Part shown: positions 38,046 to 46,438 of the stretch, in pieces | How positions within the stretch are numbered: position 1 is the first letter of the stretch | Layout: each line of letters starts with the position of its first letter | Notes under the pieces: model-generated | What the model was told of the DNA's origin: nothing | Database searches by the model: none | Seen by the model: only the letters and a program-made list of their open reading frames with translations | Source: Dawidia soli | GTDB lineage: Bacteria > Bacteroidota > Bacteroidia > Cytophagales > Cyclobacteriaceae | Assembly: GCF_018598185.1 (NCBI RefSeq) | Contig: NZ_JAHESC010000001.1 | Location: 124,001-188,000 of the forward strand | Length of the DNA: 64,000 bases | Direction of reading: 5' to 3' | Position numbers and translations under genes: made by a program

Positions 38046-38792
38046 ATGACTAAAAATTTAGTTTTTGCATTGCCGCTTGCCGCCCTTGTTTTTGGGTGTG
38101 ATACAAAAGAGAAGGATCAACTGCGCTCACAGGTGGACTCTCTGAAAGTGGAACTTGAGACCAGCCAGAAAATGGCCAATACCCTGACCGAAGTAGGTGT
38201 GCTGATGGACTCCATCGATGCCAGCCGCCAGCTGCTTCGCGTAAACATGGTAGAAGGCACTACCTACGACGATTATACATCGCGTATGAAAGACATCAAC
38301 GGCTATGTGCGCGACACGCAAAAGAAGATCGACGACCTGGAAAAATCGGTAGCGTCTTCTAACTCCAAGAACAGTGCAAACGCTAAGCTTCTGAAGAAAC
38401 TGAAGGCCGACCTGGAAAGCAAAACACAGGAGATCGTGCAGCTGCAAGAGCAAGTTGAAAAATACCGCAGCGAAAACCAGAACCTGATCTCTACGGTAAG
38501 CATGCAGGAAGCCGAGCTATCGGACAAGCAAATACAGATCGAGACCAAAACACAAGAGCTCGCCCTGATCGAAGCCCGTGTGCAAGAGCTGATGATCCAA
38601 AGCAAAATGACCGAAGCCGACGCATACTTTGCCCGTGCCCAGGCCGTGGAAGAAGCTGCTAACCGCACCAAGCTGGCGCCCCGCAAGAAGAAAGAAACTT
38701 TGAAAGAGGCTGTCGAGCTGTACAAAAAAGCACTGTCGATGGGCAAGAACGAAGCGCAAGACAAGATCACCGAACTGGAAAAGAAGATCTAG
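38046..38792 (+). CDS. Coiled-coil lipoprotein, hypothetical
   Basis: The 248-residue protein has a lipoprotein signal (MTKNLVFALPLAALVFGC, Cys18). From 23 to about 215 it is almost entirely a heptad-like coiled coil rich in K, E, Q and L (KLLKKLKADLESKTQEIVQL, KYRSENQNLISTV). The tail is basic and helical (KLAPRKKKETLKEAVELYKKA). It is probably a periplasm-facing structural or scaffolding lipoprotein. I do not recognise a specific family. It is a monocistronic gene with its own promoter and terminator. Confidence 0.85.
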   Translation: MTKNLVFALPLAALVFGCDTKEKDQLRSQVDSLKVELETSQKMANTLTEVGVLMDSIDASRQLLRVNMVEGTTYDDYTSRMKDINGYVRDTQKKIDDLEKSVASSNSKNSANAKLLKKLKADLESKTQEIVQLQEQVEKYRSENQNLISTVSMQEAELSDKQIQIETKTQELALIEARVQELMIQSKMTEADAYFARAQAVEEAANRTKLAPRKKKETLKEAVELYKKALSMGKNEAQDKITELEKKI

Positions 38793-38811
38793 TCTCCAGA
38801 CGATCGGATAT

Positions 38812-38846
38812 AAAAAAGACCTCTGTGCAGACAGAGGTCTTTTTTT
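38812..38846. terminator. Bidirectional terminator between lipoprotein gene and carotenoid operon
   Basis: GACCTCTGT (38818-38826) and ACAGAGGTC (38831-38839) pair with a 4-base loop, flanked by A6 and T7. It is convergent to both the lipoprotein gene and the carotenoid operon and would stop transcripts from both sides. Confidence 0.92.
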
Positions 38847-38861
38847 ATGGGCCTGCCGCAG

Positions 38862-39575
38862 CTACCGCTGGCGCAGCCATTCGAAGATGGATACGTTCAT
38901 CACGATCATCAGCATGCCGTAGAACAGGTCTTCCAGCGGAATGGTACCCATGCGTATGCCCAGGTTATGCGCGTCGTTATACCACACCACCTCGCCCTCG
39001 ATGAAGGATCCCGTGAGAATACCGTTGACCAGGAAGAACGGGATCAGGATCACGGCAAAGGCGATGTAGAATCGCCCCATATACCGCGGGCGGAGCTTCA
39101 GCAGCTGGAAGGCCAGAAAAAGTCCCAGGCCCACGAACGTCATGCCCGTATACAGTTTCTCGAGGTGATACATCCCGATGACCAGCATGGCGACGATCAG
39201 CGCGCTGGTGATCAGCTCCTGGTGCGGAAAGAGACGGTCCCGTTCGAGGAGGTGTGTCAGGGCAAAGTAAGTGAACACACAGGCATACGGTATACAGATA
39301 AAGAACAGGATCTCTTCCAGGGGCAACGAGCCGATCATAATACCCGTCAGGTATTGTGGGTTGAAGCCCCAGATGCCGGCCCGGGTAAAGACTTCATCCC
39401 ACGCCAGGAACAGGATAGCGGGGATCAGGATCGCCGGCCACAGGTATTTCCACTGCTTGTAAAACGGCGCCGGCCGGTAAAAGCTGCATAAAAAGGGAAA
39501 CGCAAACGAAAGCAGGTCGAGCAGTAAGTAAAGATAGTGCGGGTTCAAAATGGTTTTGATAGGGGTATTGGTCAT
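38862..39575 (-). CDS. Lycopene cyclase, fused CrtYc/CrtYd-type membrane protein
   Basis: This 237-residue integral membrane protein has about seven TM helices. It carries two copies of the PxE(E/D) motif typical of the heterodimeric-type lycopene cyclases: PLEE at 85-88 and PLED at 213-216. The two halves therefore correspond to CrtYc and CrtYd in one chain. It would form beta rings on lycopene. Its ATG overlaps the stop of crtZ by 4 bp (ATGA). It is the last gene of the operon and is followed by a bidirectional terminator. Confidence 0.88.
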   Translation of the reverse strand: MTNTPIKTILNPHYLYLLLDLLSFAFPFLCSFYRPAPFYKQWKYLWPAILIPAILFLAWDEVFTRAGIWGFNPQYLTGIMIGSLPLEEILFFICIPYACVFTYFALTHLLERDRLFPHQELITSALIVAMLVIGMYHLEKLYTGMTFVGLGLFLAFQLLKLRPRYMGRFYIAFAVILIPFFLVNGILTGSFIEGEVVWYNDAHNLGIRMGTIPLEDLFYGMLMIVMNVSIFEWLRQR

Positions 39576-40066
39576 TGCGTCTCCTGGCGGTCTTTCTTAA
39601 ACTCAAATTTTCCCGGCTCGTATTTCCGGGGAGCATATAAAAAACCGAAAGCCTCACAGCCTTCTTTGGTGTGGCGGGCGTGGTGTATGTAGTGCGCGTG
39701 GATCATCCGCTGCAGGTAGCGGCTGCGTTTGGACGGCCGCCACCGGAGGCGTTGATGGACGATGATGTCGTGGAAGATAAAGTAAAAGATACCGTAACAC
39801 AGTATGCCGAGGCCCACGGCCAGGAGGTATGGATTGTAGGTTACGAGTGTGGCATAGTAAAACAAGCCGATGGAAGGCAGGCTGAAGACCACGGCAAACC
39901 AGTCGTTGCGTTCGAGCGCGTGGTCATGTACAGTGTGGTGCGAACGGTGCCATACCCACAAAAAACCGTGCATGATGTACTTGTGCGTAAACCAGGCGAC
40001 GAGCTCCCAGAACAGGAATGTTCCGATCACGATCAGCGCACACAGCAGGATGGTAAGGGTACTCAT
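39572..40066 (-). CDS. crtZ: Beta-carotene hydroxylase (CrtZ-type, fatty acid hydroxylase fold)
   Basis: The 164-residue membrane protein contains the His clusters of di-iron carotenoid hydroxylases: HKYIMH, HRSHH, HDIIVH and HAHYIHH. It has three to four TM helices. It adds 3-hydroxyl groups to the beta rings made by the downstream cyclase. The gene starts 3 bp after the SRPBCC gene and overlaps the cyclase gene by 4 bp. Confidence 0.93.
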   Translation of the reverse strand: MSTLTILLCALIVIGTFLFWELVAWFTHKYIMHGFLWVWHRSHHTVHDHALERNDWFAVVFSLPSIGLFYYATLVTYNPYLLAVGLGILCYGIFYFIFHDIIVHQRLRWRPSKRSRYLQRMIHAHYIHHARHTKEGCEAFGFLYAPRKYEPGKFEFKKDRQETQ

Positions 40067-40069
40067 GGC

Positions 40070-40528
40070 TTATGAAAAATGGCGACTCAGCACCTCGCGG
40101 CGATAGTCAAAAATAGCATTTAGGCGACGCTTCACAAACAGCCAGTGGACGAATCGGCCCAGGATGCCCAAGGGGATGGCATAGTGCACCTCGTCTGTTA
40201 TCTCTACCCCGTTGGGCACGGCGAGGAACGAATGCTGGTGATGCCACAGCGCATAGGGTCCGAAGCGTTGCTCGTCAACAAAATAGTGTGGCTCCTGTGC
40301 ATGCGTAATCTCCGTAAGCCAGTTGACGGTAATGCCCGGCAGTACGCTGATTTTATAGCGGATCAGCTGTCCTGCATACATTTTCTCCGAACCTGAGATA
40401 TGCTGAATGCGGATGTTCAGTTTACCGGGGGTAATCAGACTCAGGTTACGCGGGGACGAAAAGAAGTTCCAGGCGTCGTCCAACGATGTGGGTAGTACCT
40501 GTACGTGTTTTATAGAATAGATCTTCAT
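40070..40528 (-). CDS. SRPBCC-family protein in the carotenoid operon
   Basis: The 152-residue protein fits the START/SRPBCC (polyketide-cyclase-like) fold. It opens with a strand (IYSIKHVQVLPTSLDDAWNF), has SPRNLSLITP in the first helix region, and ends in a long C-terminal helix (GRFVHWLFVKRRLNAIFDYR). Such proteins bind hydrophobic ligands in a cavity. Here the operon context suggests a role in carotenoid or isoprenoid handling, or a cyclase-like activity; this is inference. The gaps to its neighbours are 6 and 3 bp. Confidence 0.82.
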   Translation of the reverse strand: MKIYSIKHVQVLPTSLDDAWNFFSSPRNLSLITPGKLNIRIQHISGSEKMYAGQLIRYKISVLPGITVNWLTEITHAQEPHYFVDEQRFGPYALWHHQHSFLAVPNGVEITDEVHYAIPLGILGRFVHWLFVKRRLNAIFDYRREVLSRHFS

Positions 40529-40534
40529 GACGGT

Positions 40535-41872
40535 TTATCCAAGGGTTTTTTTATAAGTATTTAACGCCCGCTGGCGCGCAAAAGCGTGCTCGACCACGGG
40601 CCTGGCATACGCGCCGTCCTGGTATTCGGGCACCCACTTTTTGATATAGGCGTAATCGGGGTCGAACTTCTTTGTTTGCAGCGCGGGGTTAAAGACCCGG
40701 AAATAGGGGGCGGCGTCGCAGCCCGAGCCGGCCGCCCACTGCCAGCCGCCGTTGTTGGAGGCCAGGTCGTAGTCCAGCAGCTTTTGACCGAAGTAGGCTT
40801 CGCCCCAGCGCCAGTCGATCAGCAGGTGTTTGGTCAGAAAGCTGGCGGTGATCATGCGCACGCGGTTGTGCATAAAGCCCGTGGCGTTCAGCTCGCGCAT
40901 GCCGGCGTCGACAATGGGGTAGCCCGTCTGCCCGGTGCACCACCGGTCGAACTCCGCCGGGTCGTTGCGCCAGGCAATGCGATCGTACGCCGGCTTGAAC
41001 GACGCCGTCTGCACCTGCGGGAAATGCCACAGGATCATGGCATAGAACTCACGCCAGATCAGCTCGTTCAGCCACACCGGGTTCTTCCGCAGCGCCACCT
41101 GGCACAGCCTGCGGATGCTGACCGTGCCAAAGCGTATATGTATGCTCAGGCGTGTGGTGCCCTGTATCGCAGGGAAGTCGCGTGTGCGATCGTACTTTTC
41201 GATGATGCCCGTGCGGATCACCCGCTCCGGAAACGACGCGCCCGTGCCGCGGAAGCCGAGGTCTTCCAGCGCAGGAAACGGTTGATGTTTGATCTTCTTA
41301 AAGTGGCCGGTATATTTTTCCACCGGGTAACGCTTGAGATAGAATGGCGTAAGCCGGGCCTTCCACCGGCGGCTGTATGGGGTAAAGACCGTATAGGGTT
41401 TGCCGTCGTCCTTGACAACTTCGTCTTTGTCGAAGATCACCTGGTCTTTGCAAGTATGAAAGGCAACGCCTTTTTTCTCCAGCAGCGCCTGGACGGCGTT
41501 GTCGCGCGCGCGGGCGTAGGGTTCGTAGTCGTGGTTCGTATAGACCGCGCGTGGGTGCAGGGAACGGTAGAGCGTTACCGGGTTGCCGTACAAAACGACG
41601 AGGGAGGTGCCGAGTGTCTCCAACTGCTCTTTCAGCTCCGCCAGGGTTTGATGAATGAACGCTACGCGGCGGTCTCCGGGGTCTTCCAGCGCGTCGAGGA
41701 TCTCGGTGTCGAAGATGAAGACCGGCACGACCGGCTTGTTGTCGCGCAGGGCATGGTATAGCCCGGCATTGTCGGTCAGACGCAGGTCACGGCGGAACCA
41801 GAATATAGTCGTATCGTTGCCGATTACTTCGGCGGCTGCCGCGGCGGTAAAGGAGGAGATCTTTTTTTTCAA
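40535..41872 (-). CDS. phr: Deoxyribodipyrimidine photolyase (class I CPD type)
   Basis: This photolyase has about 445 residues. TIFWFRRDLRLTDNAGLYHAL opens the N-terminal antenna-binding Rossmann part. The FAD domain has WNELIWREFYAMILWHFP, GYPIVDAGMRELNATGFMHN and the strongly conserved NNGGWQWAAGSGCDAAPYF. It repairs UV-induced cyclobutane dimers with blue light. No ATG lies at the 5' end: the frame starts with a TTG at 41870-41872, 3 bp after the idi stop, so initiation probably depends on translational coupling. Placement inside the pigment operon fits a common light or UV response. Confidence 0.93.
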   Translation of the reverse strand: MKKKISSFTAAAAAEVIGNDTTIFWFRRDLRLTDNAGLYHALRDNKPVVPVFIFDTEILDALEDPGDRRVAFIHQTLAELKEQLETLGTSLVVLYGNPVTLYRSLHPRAVYTNHDYEPYARARDNAVQALLEKKGVAFHTCKDQVIFDKDEVVKDDGKPYTVFTPYSRRWKARLTPFYLKRYPVEKYTGHFKKIKHQPFPALEDLGFRGTGASFPERVIRTGIIEKYDRTRDFPAIQGTTRLSIHIRFGTVSIRRLCQVALRKNPVWLNELIWREFYAMILWHFPQVQTASFKPAYDRIAWRNDPAEFDRWCTGQTGYPIVDAGMRELNATGFMHNRVRMITASFLTKHLLIDWRWGEAYFGQKLLDYDLASNNGGWQWAAGSGCDAAPYFRVFNPALQTKKFDPDYAYIKKWVPEYQDGAYARPVVEHAFARQRALNTYKKTLG

Positions 41873-41875
41873 AGG

Positions 41876-42412
41876 CTACCGCTCGTTCAGGATGGCCCGG
41901 CCGATGCCCTGGTTTTCCAGGCCTCGTTCCACGATGAGCTTGAACCAGTACGTGTAGTGCGCCGGGTGCCGGCGCATGTCTTCCTGCAGCGACGGTAGGC
42001 TCATGTATTTCCAGTCGGCTACCTCGTCGCGGTTGATGGCCGGCGCGCCGTCGTAAAAGCCCGTGTATACATGATCATATTCATGCTCGACCAGGTCGTG
42101 ATCGAGCGGAGCGCGGTAAATAAACTTGTAGGCAAACGTCGGCTGCAGGTCGATGCCCATTTCCTGGTATAGCTTGCGGCGGGTGGCCGCCTCCATCGAC
42201 TCGCCCGGTAGCGGGTGGCTGCAACAGGTGTTGGTCCACAACCCGCCGCTGTGGTATTTGTCCAGCGCGCGTTGCTGCAGCAGGAGCTCTCCCCTGGCGT
42301 TGAACAACAGAATGGAGAACGCCCGGTGCAGGATGCCCTTCTGGTGTGCCTCCATTTTTTCCATGGTTCCGATGGCCTCGTCCTGCTCGTTTACCAATAT
42401 CACATGTTCCAT
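41876..42412 (-). CDS. idi: Isopentenyl-diphosphate delta-isomerase (type 1)
   Basis: This 178-residue Nudix-fold enzyme has catalytic Cys64 in NTCCSHP (61-67) and Glu112 in VEHEYDHV. The metal-binding His residues match the type 1 enzyme. It interconverts IPP and DMAPP and feeds the carotenoid genes next to it. The ATG overlaps the TGA of crtB by one base. Confidence 0.95.
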   Translation of the reverse strand: MEHVILVNEQDEAIGTMEKMEAHQKGILHRAFSILLFNARGELLLQQRALDKYHSGGLWTNTCCSHPLPGESMEAATRRKLYQEMGIDLQPTFAYKFIYRAPLDHDLVEHEYDHVYTGFYDGAPAINRDEVADWKYMSLPSLQEDMRRHPAHYTYWFKLIVERGLENQGIGRAILNER

Positions 42413-43248
42413 CAGATCATATTCAGTTGATGTTTCACATAAGAGTATGCCAACAGCCGGGCCTTGTGCCGGTTTCGAATGCGAATGCGGCTTTTCATCA
42501 CCAGTTCCGACGGCGTGTTGCGTATCTTCCGAAAGAGGGCAAGGTAATATACGTACGCGACATATACACCCAGTCGCGCGGCGTGCGGTAGTTTTTTGAT
42601 GCCCACGTACGCGGCGCGAAAGTCTTCGGCGATGCTCGCCTCGATGGTCGCCTTGCAGGTGTCGTTAAAGATGCGCAGATCGATGCCGGGGAAGTACGAC
42701 CGCCCCATGCCGCTGAAATCCGCCCGCAGGTCGCGCAGGAAGTTGATCTTCTGAAAGGCCGCCCCCAGCCGCATGGCCGCGGGTTTCAGCTGCTGGTACA
42801 GGGCATCGTTGTGCTGGCAGAATACCCGCAGGCACATCAGGCCCACGACTTCGGCCGACCCCAGAATGTACTCCTGAAAGGTCTCCGGCGTATATTCCAC
42901 GTGCGTCAGGTCCATTTCCATGCTGTGGAGGAACTGGTCGATCAGCGCGCGGTCGATCTGGTACTGACGAACCGTATGTTGAAAGCTGTTCAGAATAGGA
43001 TTCAGGCTGATGCCTTCCTCGATCGCGCGATAGGTCTCTTCGCGAAAGCGCGTCAGCAGGGAGGCCTTGTCGTAGTCGTGGAACGAATCGACGATCTCAT
43101 CGGCAAAACGCACAAACCCATAGATGGAGTAGATCGGGTCGCGCAGCCCTTTGCCCAGGCACAGGATGCCCAGCGAGAACGAGGTGCTATAGGCCTTTGT
43201 CGTCAGCCGGCTGCACCGTATTGAAACATGGTCAAAGAGCTGTTTCAT
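42412..43248 (-). CDS. crtB: Phytoene synthase
   Basis: I chose the ATG at 43248 (MKQLFDHVSI); a TTG three codons upstream would touch the end of crtI. The 278 residues include both Asp-rich motifs of squalene/phytoene synthases: DEIVD at 50-54 and DLRAD at 173-177. The enzyme condenses two GGPP to phytoene, the first carotenoid step. No GGPP synthase gene is visible in the window, so it must lie elsewhere. Confidence 0.95.
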   Translation of the reverse strand: MKQLFDHVSIRCSRLTTKAYSTSFSLGILCLGKGLRDPIYSIYGFVRFADEIVDSFHDYDKASLLTRFREETYRAIEEGISLNPILNSFQHTVRQYQIDRALIDQFLHSMEMDLTHVEYTPETFQEYILGSAEVVGLMCLRVFCQHNDALYQQLKPAAMRLGAAFQKINFLRDLRADFSGMGRSYFPGIDLRIFNDTCKATIEASIAEDFRAAYVGIKKLPHAARLGVYVAYVYYLALFRKIRNTPSELVMKSRIRIRNRHKARLLAYSYVKHQLNMI

Positions 43249-43253
43249 AACGA

Positions 43254-44735
43254 TCAATGTACAAATTCCTGATGGGTTTTAATAAGCTCGCGCGCGGCTA
43301 CCTGGCCGGAGATCAGGGCGGGTGGTACACCCGGTCCCGGTACCGTGAGCTGTCCTGTATAAAACAGGTTACGTACCTTTTTGTTTCGCATGGAAGGCTT
43401 TAGGTTCGCCGTCTGTAGCAAGGTGTTGGCGAGGCCATAGGCATTTCCCTTGAATGCGTTGTAATCCTGTATAAAATCCTGGTGGGCATAGCTGCGTTGA
43501 TAGACGATATGCTCGCGCACCGATTGCCCCGTGAGCTGCTCCAGCCGCGTCAGCACGCGATGTAAGTACTGTTCGCGGATCGCGGTGGTGTCGGTCAGGC
43601 CCGGTGCGACGGGGATCAGTATAAAAAGATTTTCGCAGCCCGCCGGCGCCGTCGTGGGATCTGTCTGTGACGGGCAGGAGACATAGAACTGCGGCGCCGA
43701 AGGCCACCGCGGGTGATCGTATATTTCCGCGGCATGCCGGCGGAAGTCTTCGTCGAAGAACAGCGTGTGATGCAACAATCCGTGGAGCTTTTTGCCGATG
43801 CCCAGAAAGTATATCAGGCTTGATGGTGCCAGCACGCGCTTTTGCCAGTAGACTTCGCTATACTGCCGGTGCGACGCCGGCAGCAGGTGTTGCTCTACGT
43901 GGTGGTAATCCGCGCCGGCCACGATATAGTCGAACGGGTGGAACACACCGTCGACGACCACGCCGGTGGCCTCCGCGCCGTCCAGGGCAAGCTTCTCTAC
44001 CGGGCTGTTAAAGACGAAACGCACGTCCAGCGTACGGGCTAGCGCCGTTATGCCTTCGATGATGCGGTACATGCCACCCTGGGGGTACCAGGTGCCCAAT
44101 GCCATATCGGCGTAGTTCATGAGGCTGTATAACGCCGGGATCTTTTCGGGCGAAGCCCCCAGAAAGAGCACGGGAAACTCCAGCAGCTGTACCAGCCGCG
44201 GGTCGCGAAAGAACTTCCGGATGTATGCCGAAATGGATTGGAAGACGTGCAGGCGGAACGTGTTCCTGATCACGTCCGTACGCAGCAGCTCGCGCACGGA
44301 TAGCCCGGGCTGATATACCAGGTCGCGCATGCCGATGTCGTATTTGAACTTACCTTCCTCCAGGAAGCGTTGCAGCTGCCGGCTGCTGCCGGGCTCCAGC
44401 CGCTCGAACATGCGGTACAGGGCCTCTGTGCCCGCGGGTATGTCGAGCACATCGCCGGCTGCATAGACAATGCGGTAAGAGGGATCGAGCCGCCCGAGGG
44501 TGTAATAGTCGGAGGTTTTTTTTCCAAACTGTCCGAAGAACTGTTCGAACACGTCGGGCATCCAATACCAGCTGGGGCCCATGTCGAACGTAAAGCCGTC
44601 GGCCTCGAAGACGCTGGCCCGCCCGCCCGCCCGGGCGTTCTTTTCGAAAACCGTTACATCAAAGCCGTCACGGGCCAGGAAACATGCTGCCGACAACCCG
44701 GCAAAGCCGGAACCGATTACTGCTACACGCGGCAT
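43254..44735 (-). CDS. crtI: Phytoene desaturase
   Basis: This 493-residue FAD enzyme has the N-terminal dinucleotide-binding motif [12 protein letters not shown] (6-17) and [12 protein letters not shown]. The C-terminal CrtI signature is near [19 protein letters not shown]. It desaturates phytoene stepwise to lycopene. It starts 3 bp after the sigma factor gene, so it is the second gene of the operon. Confidence 0.96.
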   Translation of the reverse strand: MPRVAVIGSGFAGLSAACFLARDGFDVTVFEKNARAGGRASVFEADGFTFDMGPSWYWMPDVFEQFFGQFGKKTSDYYTLGRLDPSYRIVYAAGDVLDIPAGTEALYRMFERLEPGSSRQLQRFLEEGKFKYDIGMRDLVYQPGLSVRELLRTDVIRNTFRLHVFQSISAYIRKFFRDPRLVQLLEFPVLFLGASPEKIPALYSLMNYADMALGTWYPQGGMYRIIEGITALARTLDVRFVFNSPVEKLALDGAEATGVVVDGVFHPFDYIVAGADYHHVEQHLLPASHRQYSEVYWQKRVLAPSSLIYFLGIGKKLHGLLHHTLFFDEDFRRHAAEIYDHPRWPSAPQFYVSCPSQTDPTTAPAGCENLFILIPVAPGLTDTTAIREQYLHRVLTRLEQLTGQSVREHIVYQRSYAHQDFIQDYNAFKGNAYGLANTLLQTANLKPSMRNKKVRNLFYTGQLTVPGPGVPPALISGQVAARELIKTHQEFVH

Positions 44736-44738
44736 GGT

Positions 44739-45239
44739 TTAATATCCCTGCAGTCTTTTCTGGATCTCTTTCCGCGCCTGGAAGATGCGATTCTTCACCG
44801 TGCCGATGGGAATGCCGAGGCGTTCGGCAATCTCGTGGTAGCGATACCCGGTGGTATACATCTTGAACGGCATGAGCAGGTCCTCTTTGATGGCGTGCAC
44901 ATTGCGCCAGATCTCCTGGAACTGCATACGCTCCTGCGGCCGGGCAAAAGTGTGTTCCTCCTCGAGATTGAGCAGGTACAGCTTCTTCGTGTCGTCGTGC
45001 GTGGTACGCGCCCGTTGTGAACGCCGGTAGTTATTGATGAACGTGTTCCGCATGATCGTAAACAGCCATCCGTTCAGGTTGGTTTCGTCGCGGAACTTGT
45101 CACGGTACAGCAGGGCCTTGAGCATGGTATCTTGTACAAGGTCATGTGATTCCTCACGATCGCTGGTGAACCGGCGCGTAAACATCTGCAGGGTAGGTCG
45201 CAGGCGGGCGATTTGGTACGTGAATTCGACAGAGGTCAT
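44739..45239 (-). CDS. ECF-type RNA polymerase sigma factor heading the carotenoid operon
   Basis: This 166-residue ECF sigma factor has region 2 (SHDLVQDTMLKALLYRDKFR, then LNGWLFTIMRNTFINNYRR) and region 4 (YHEIAERLGIPIGTVKNRIF). No anti-sigma gene is adjacent; in its place the gene is followed 3 bp later by crtI. A TTG-N19-TATATTTG promoter lies 37 bp upstream, and the MerR-B12 regulator gene is just beyond. The sigma factor probably links pigment and photolyase expression to other genes in the cell. Control by the B12 photoreceptor rather than an anti-sigma factor is inference. Confidence 0.93.
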   Translation of the reverse strand: MTSVEFTYQIARLRPTLQMFTRRFTSDREESHDLVQDTMLKALLYRDKFRDETNLNGWLFTIMRNTFINNYRRSQRARTTHDDTKKLYLLNLEEEHTFARPQERMQFQEIWRNVHAIKEDLLMPFKMYTTGYRYHEIAERLGIPIGTVKNRIFQARKEIQKRLQGY

Positions 45240-45243
45240 GTCT

Positions 45244-45330
45244 TTTTTTGTTTAAATAACACCTAATTATATTCAACAAATATACTGAAATGACAAAATG
45301 ATGCAATGATTGTTCAATTTTTTGTTTAAA
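45244..45330. repeat. Direct repeat pair flanking the sigma promoter
   Basis: TTTTTTGTTTAAA occurs at 45244-45256 and again at 45318-45330, 74 bp apart, on either side of the sigma promoter. The second copy runs into GTTTA-N6-TAAAC, an inverted repeat (45324-45339). They could be operator half-sites, but the region is AT-rich and chance is possible. Confidence 0.35.
45277..45306 (-). promoter_or_regulatory. Promoter of the sigma/carotenoid operon
   Basis: On the minus strand, TTG (45306-45304) and TATATTTG (45284-45277) are separated by 19 bp. This is a good match to the Bacteroidota -33/-7 form. The -7 box ends 37 bp upstream of the sigma ATG, and the site lies between the two direct repeats. 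Confidence 0.65.
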
Positions 45331-45466
45331 AAACTAAACGAAATGGGTAAGGCATAAAATGACTGGACGAACGGTGAGCGGCCGTTGTATAGATAATTTA
45401 CACAAGAAAATATCATACCCGCTAACGATTTCGCGGGATTTTGAAAGTGTAAAACGCGTTCGGGAC

Positions 45467-46333
45467 TTAGAAGAAGCGTTGCAGCCCGGCGGGTGTGGAA
45501 AAGGTCTGCACGTTGCCCACCGTCTCGCCCTGGAACCGCGTAGTTTGTACACCTGATGCGAGCACGGTAAGATTCGGAAAGTCGTGGGTGAGTTTCTTAT
45601 AATAGCTTTCGAGACTGCCGGTGAGCGGACTGGTAATGACGGTTACCAGGATGGCGGGCTGTTGCACCTCTACGATCCTGACCAGGTCTTCGTGCGGCAC
45701 ATTCTGCCCCAGATAATACGTGCGGAAGCCGGCTTTGCGCGCCAGGAAGTTATAGAATAACAAACCTAGCTCGTGCATCTCACCTTCGGGCAGGTATAGC
45801 AGCAGCTTGCGTGAACCTTTGGCGGGCAGGGTCAGGCCGTCGATGGCGACAATGATCTTCTGGCGAATGAGGTTGGAGATAAAATGCTCGTGGGCGGGTG
45901 TGATGTTCTGCGTCTGCCACAGGATGCCGATCTTTTCAAGGAATGGGTAAATGATATCCGAGATGGTCTTCTCAAAACCGTAGCGCAGGATGAGCGTATT
46001 CAGGTTCTTTTCAAACATCTCTTCTTCCAGGCCGATCATGGCCAGCACGAGCTGGTCGATGTGTACGGCTGCGTCGCCGCGCAGCTCGCTGATCTCAAGA
46101 ACCTTGCGATTCATCTCGTCCAGGCTCATCTCGGCAATACGCGAGATCTTGATGCCGTTGTTGTTGAGCAGGGAAACGTTGATCAGCTTTTTGAGGTCGT
46201 CATCGGAATAATACCGGATGTTGGTCGTCGTGCGGGCGGGCGCAATTATTTTATGGCGTTTCTCCCAGATGCGGATGGTGTGCGCTTTGATACCCGAAAG
46301 TTTCTCGAGTTCCTTGATCGAATATTTACCCAT
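45467..46333 (-). CDS. CarH/LitR-type MerR regulator with B12-binding photoreceptor domain
   Basis: This 288-residue protein has a MerR winged helix (1-70: YSIKELEKLSGIKAHTIRIW), a four-helix cap (about 85-165) and a Rossmann-type cobalamin domain (about 170-288). The B12 motif is EMHELG (E185, H187, G190). The cap has W139, nine residues, then E149-H150, the exact WX9EH motif of AdoCbl-binding CarH proteins. The residue after the Trp is Gln140, where Thermus CarH has the His that forms the light-state adduct. In the dark, with AdoCbl, CarH-type proteins tetramerise and repress carotenoid genes; light breaks the complex. It is transcribed toward the sigma-led operon, 227 bp away. Confidence 0.92.
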   Translation of the reverse strand: MGKYSIKELEKLSGIKAHTIRIWEKRHKIIAPARTTTNIRYYSDDDLKKLINVSLLNNNGIKISRIAEMSLDEMNRKVLEISELRGDAAVHIDQLVLAMIGLEEEMFEKNLNTLILRYGFEKTISDIIYPFLEKIGILWQTQNITPAHEHFISNLIRQKIIVAIDGLTLPAKGSRKLLLYLPEGEMHELGLLFYNFLARKAGFRTYYLGQNVPHEDLVRIVEVQQPAILVTVITSPLTGSLESYYKKLTHDFPNLTVLASGVQTTRFQGETVGNVQTFSTPAGLQRFF

Positions 46334-46438
46334 AACCGTTTATTAACGTTCTAAAAACCCCGGAAGGCCAAAAATGTTTTTTTTATCTATCATTATCTGT
46401 GGGAAGTTCTATATTCCTGATCCCAACCCTGGTTCGGT

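Noticed and set aside
45418-45437. CCCGC/GCGGG hairpin after the MerR-B12 gene
   Set aside because: Only 5 bp with a 10-base loop and no T-run close by; too weak to call a terminator.
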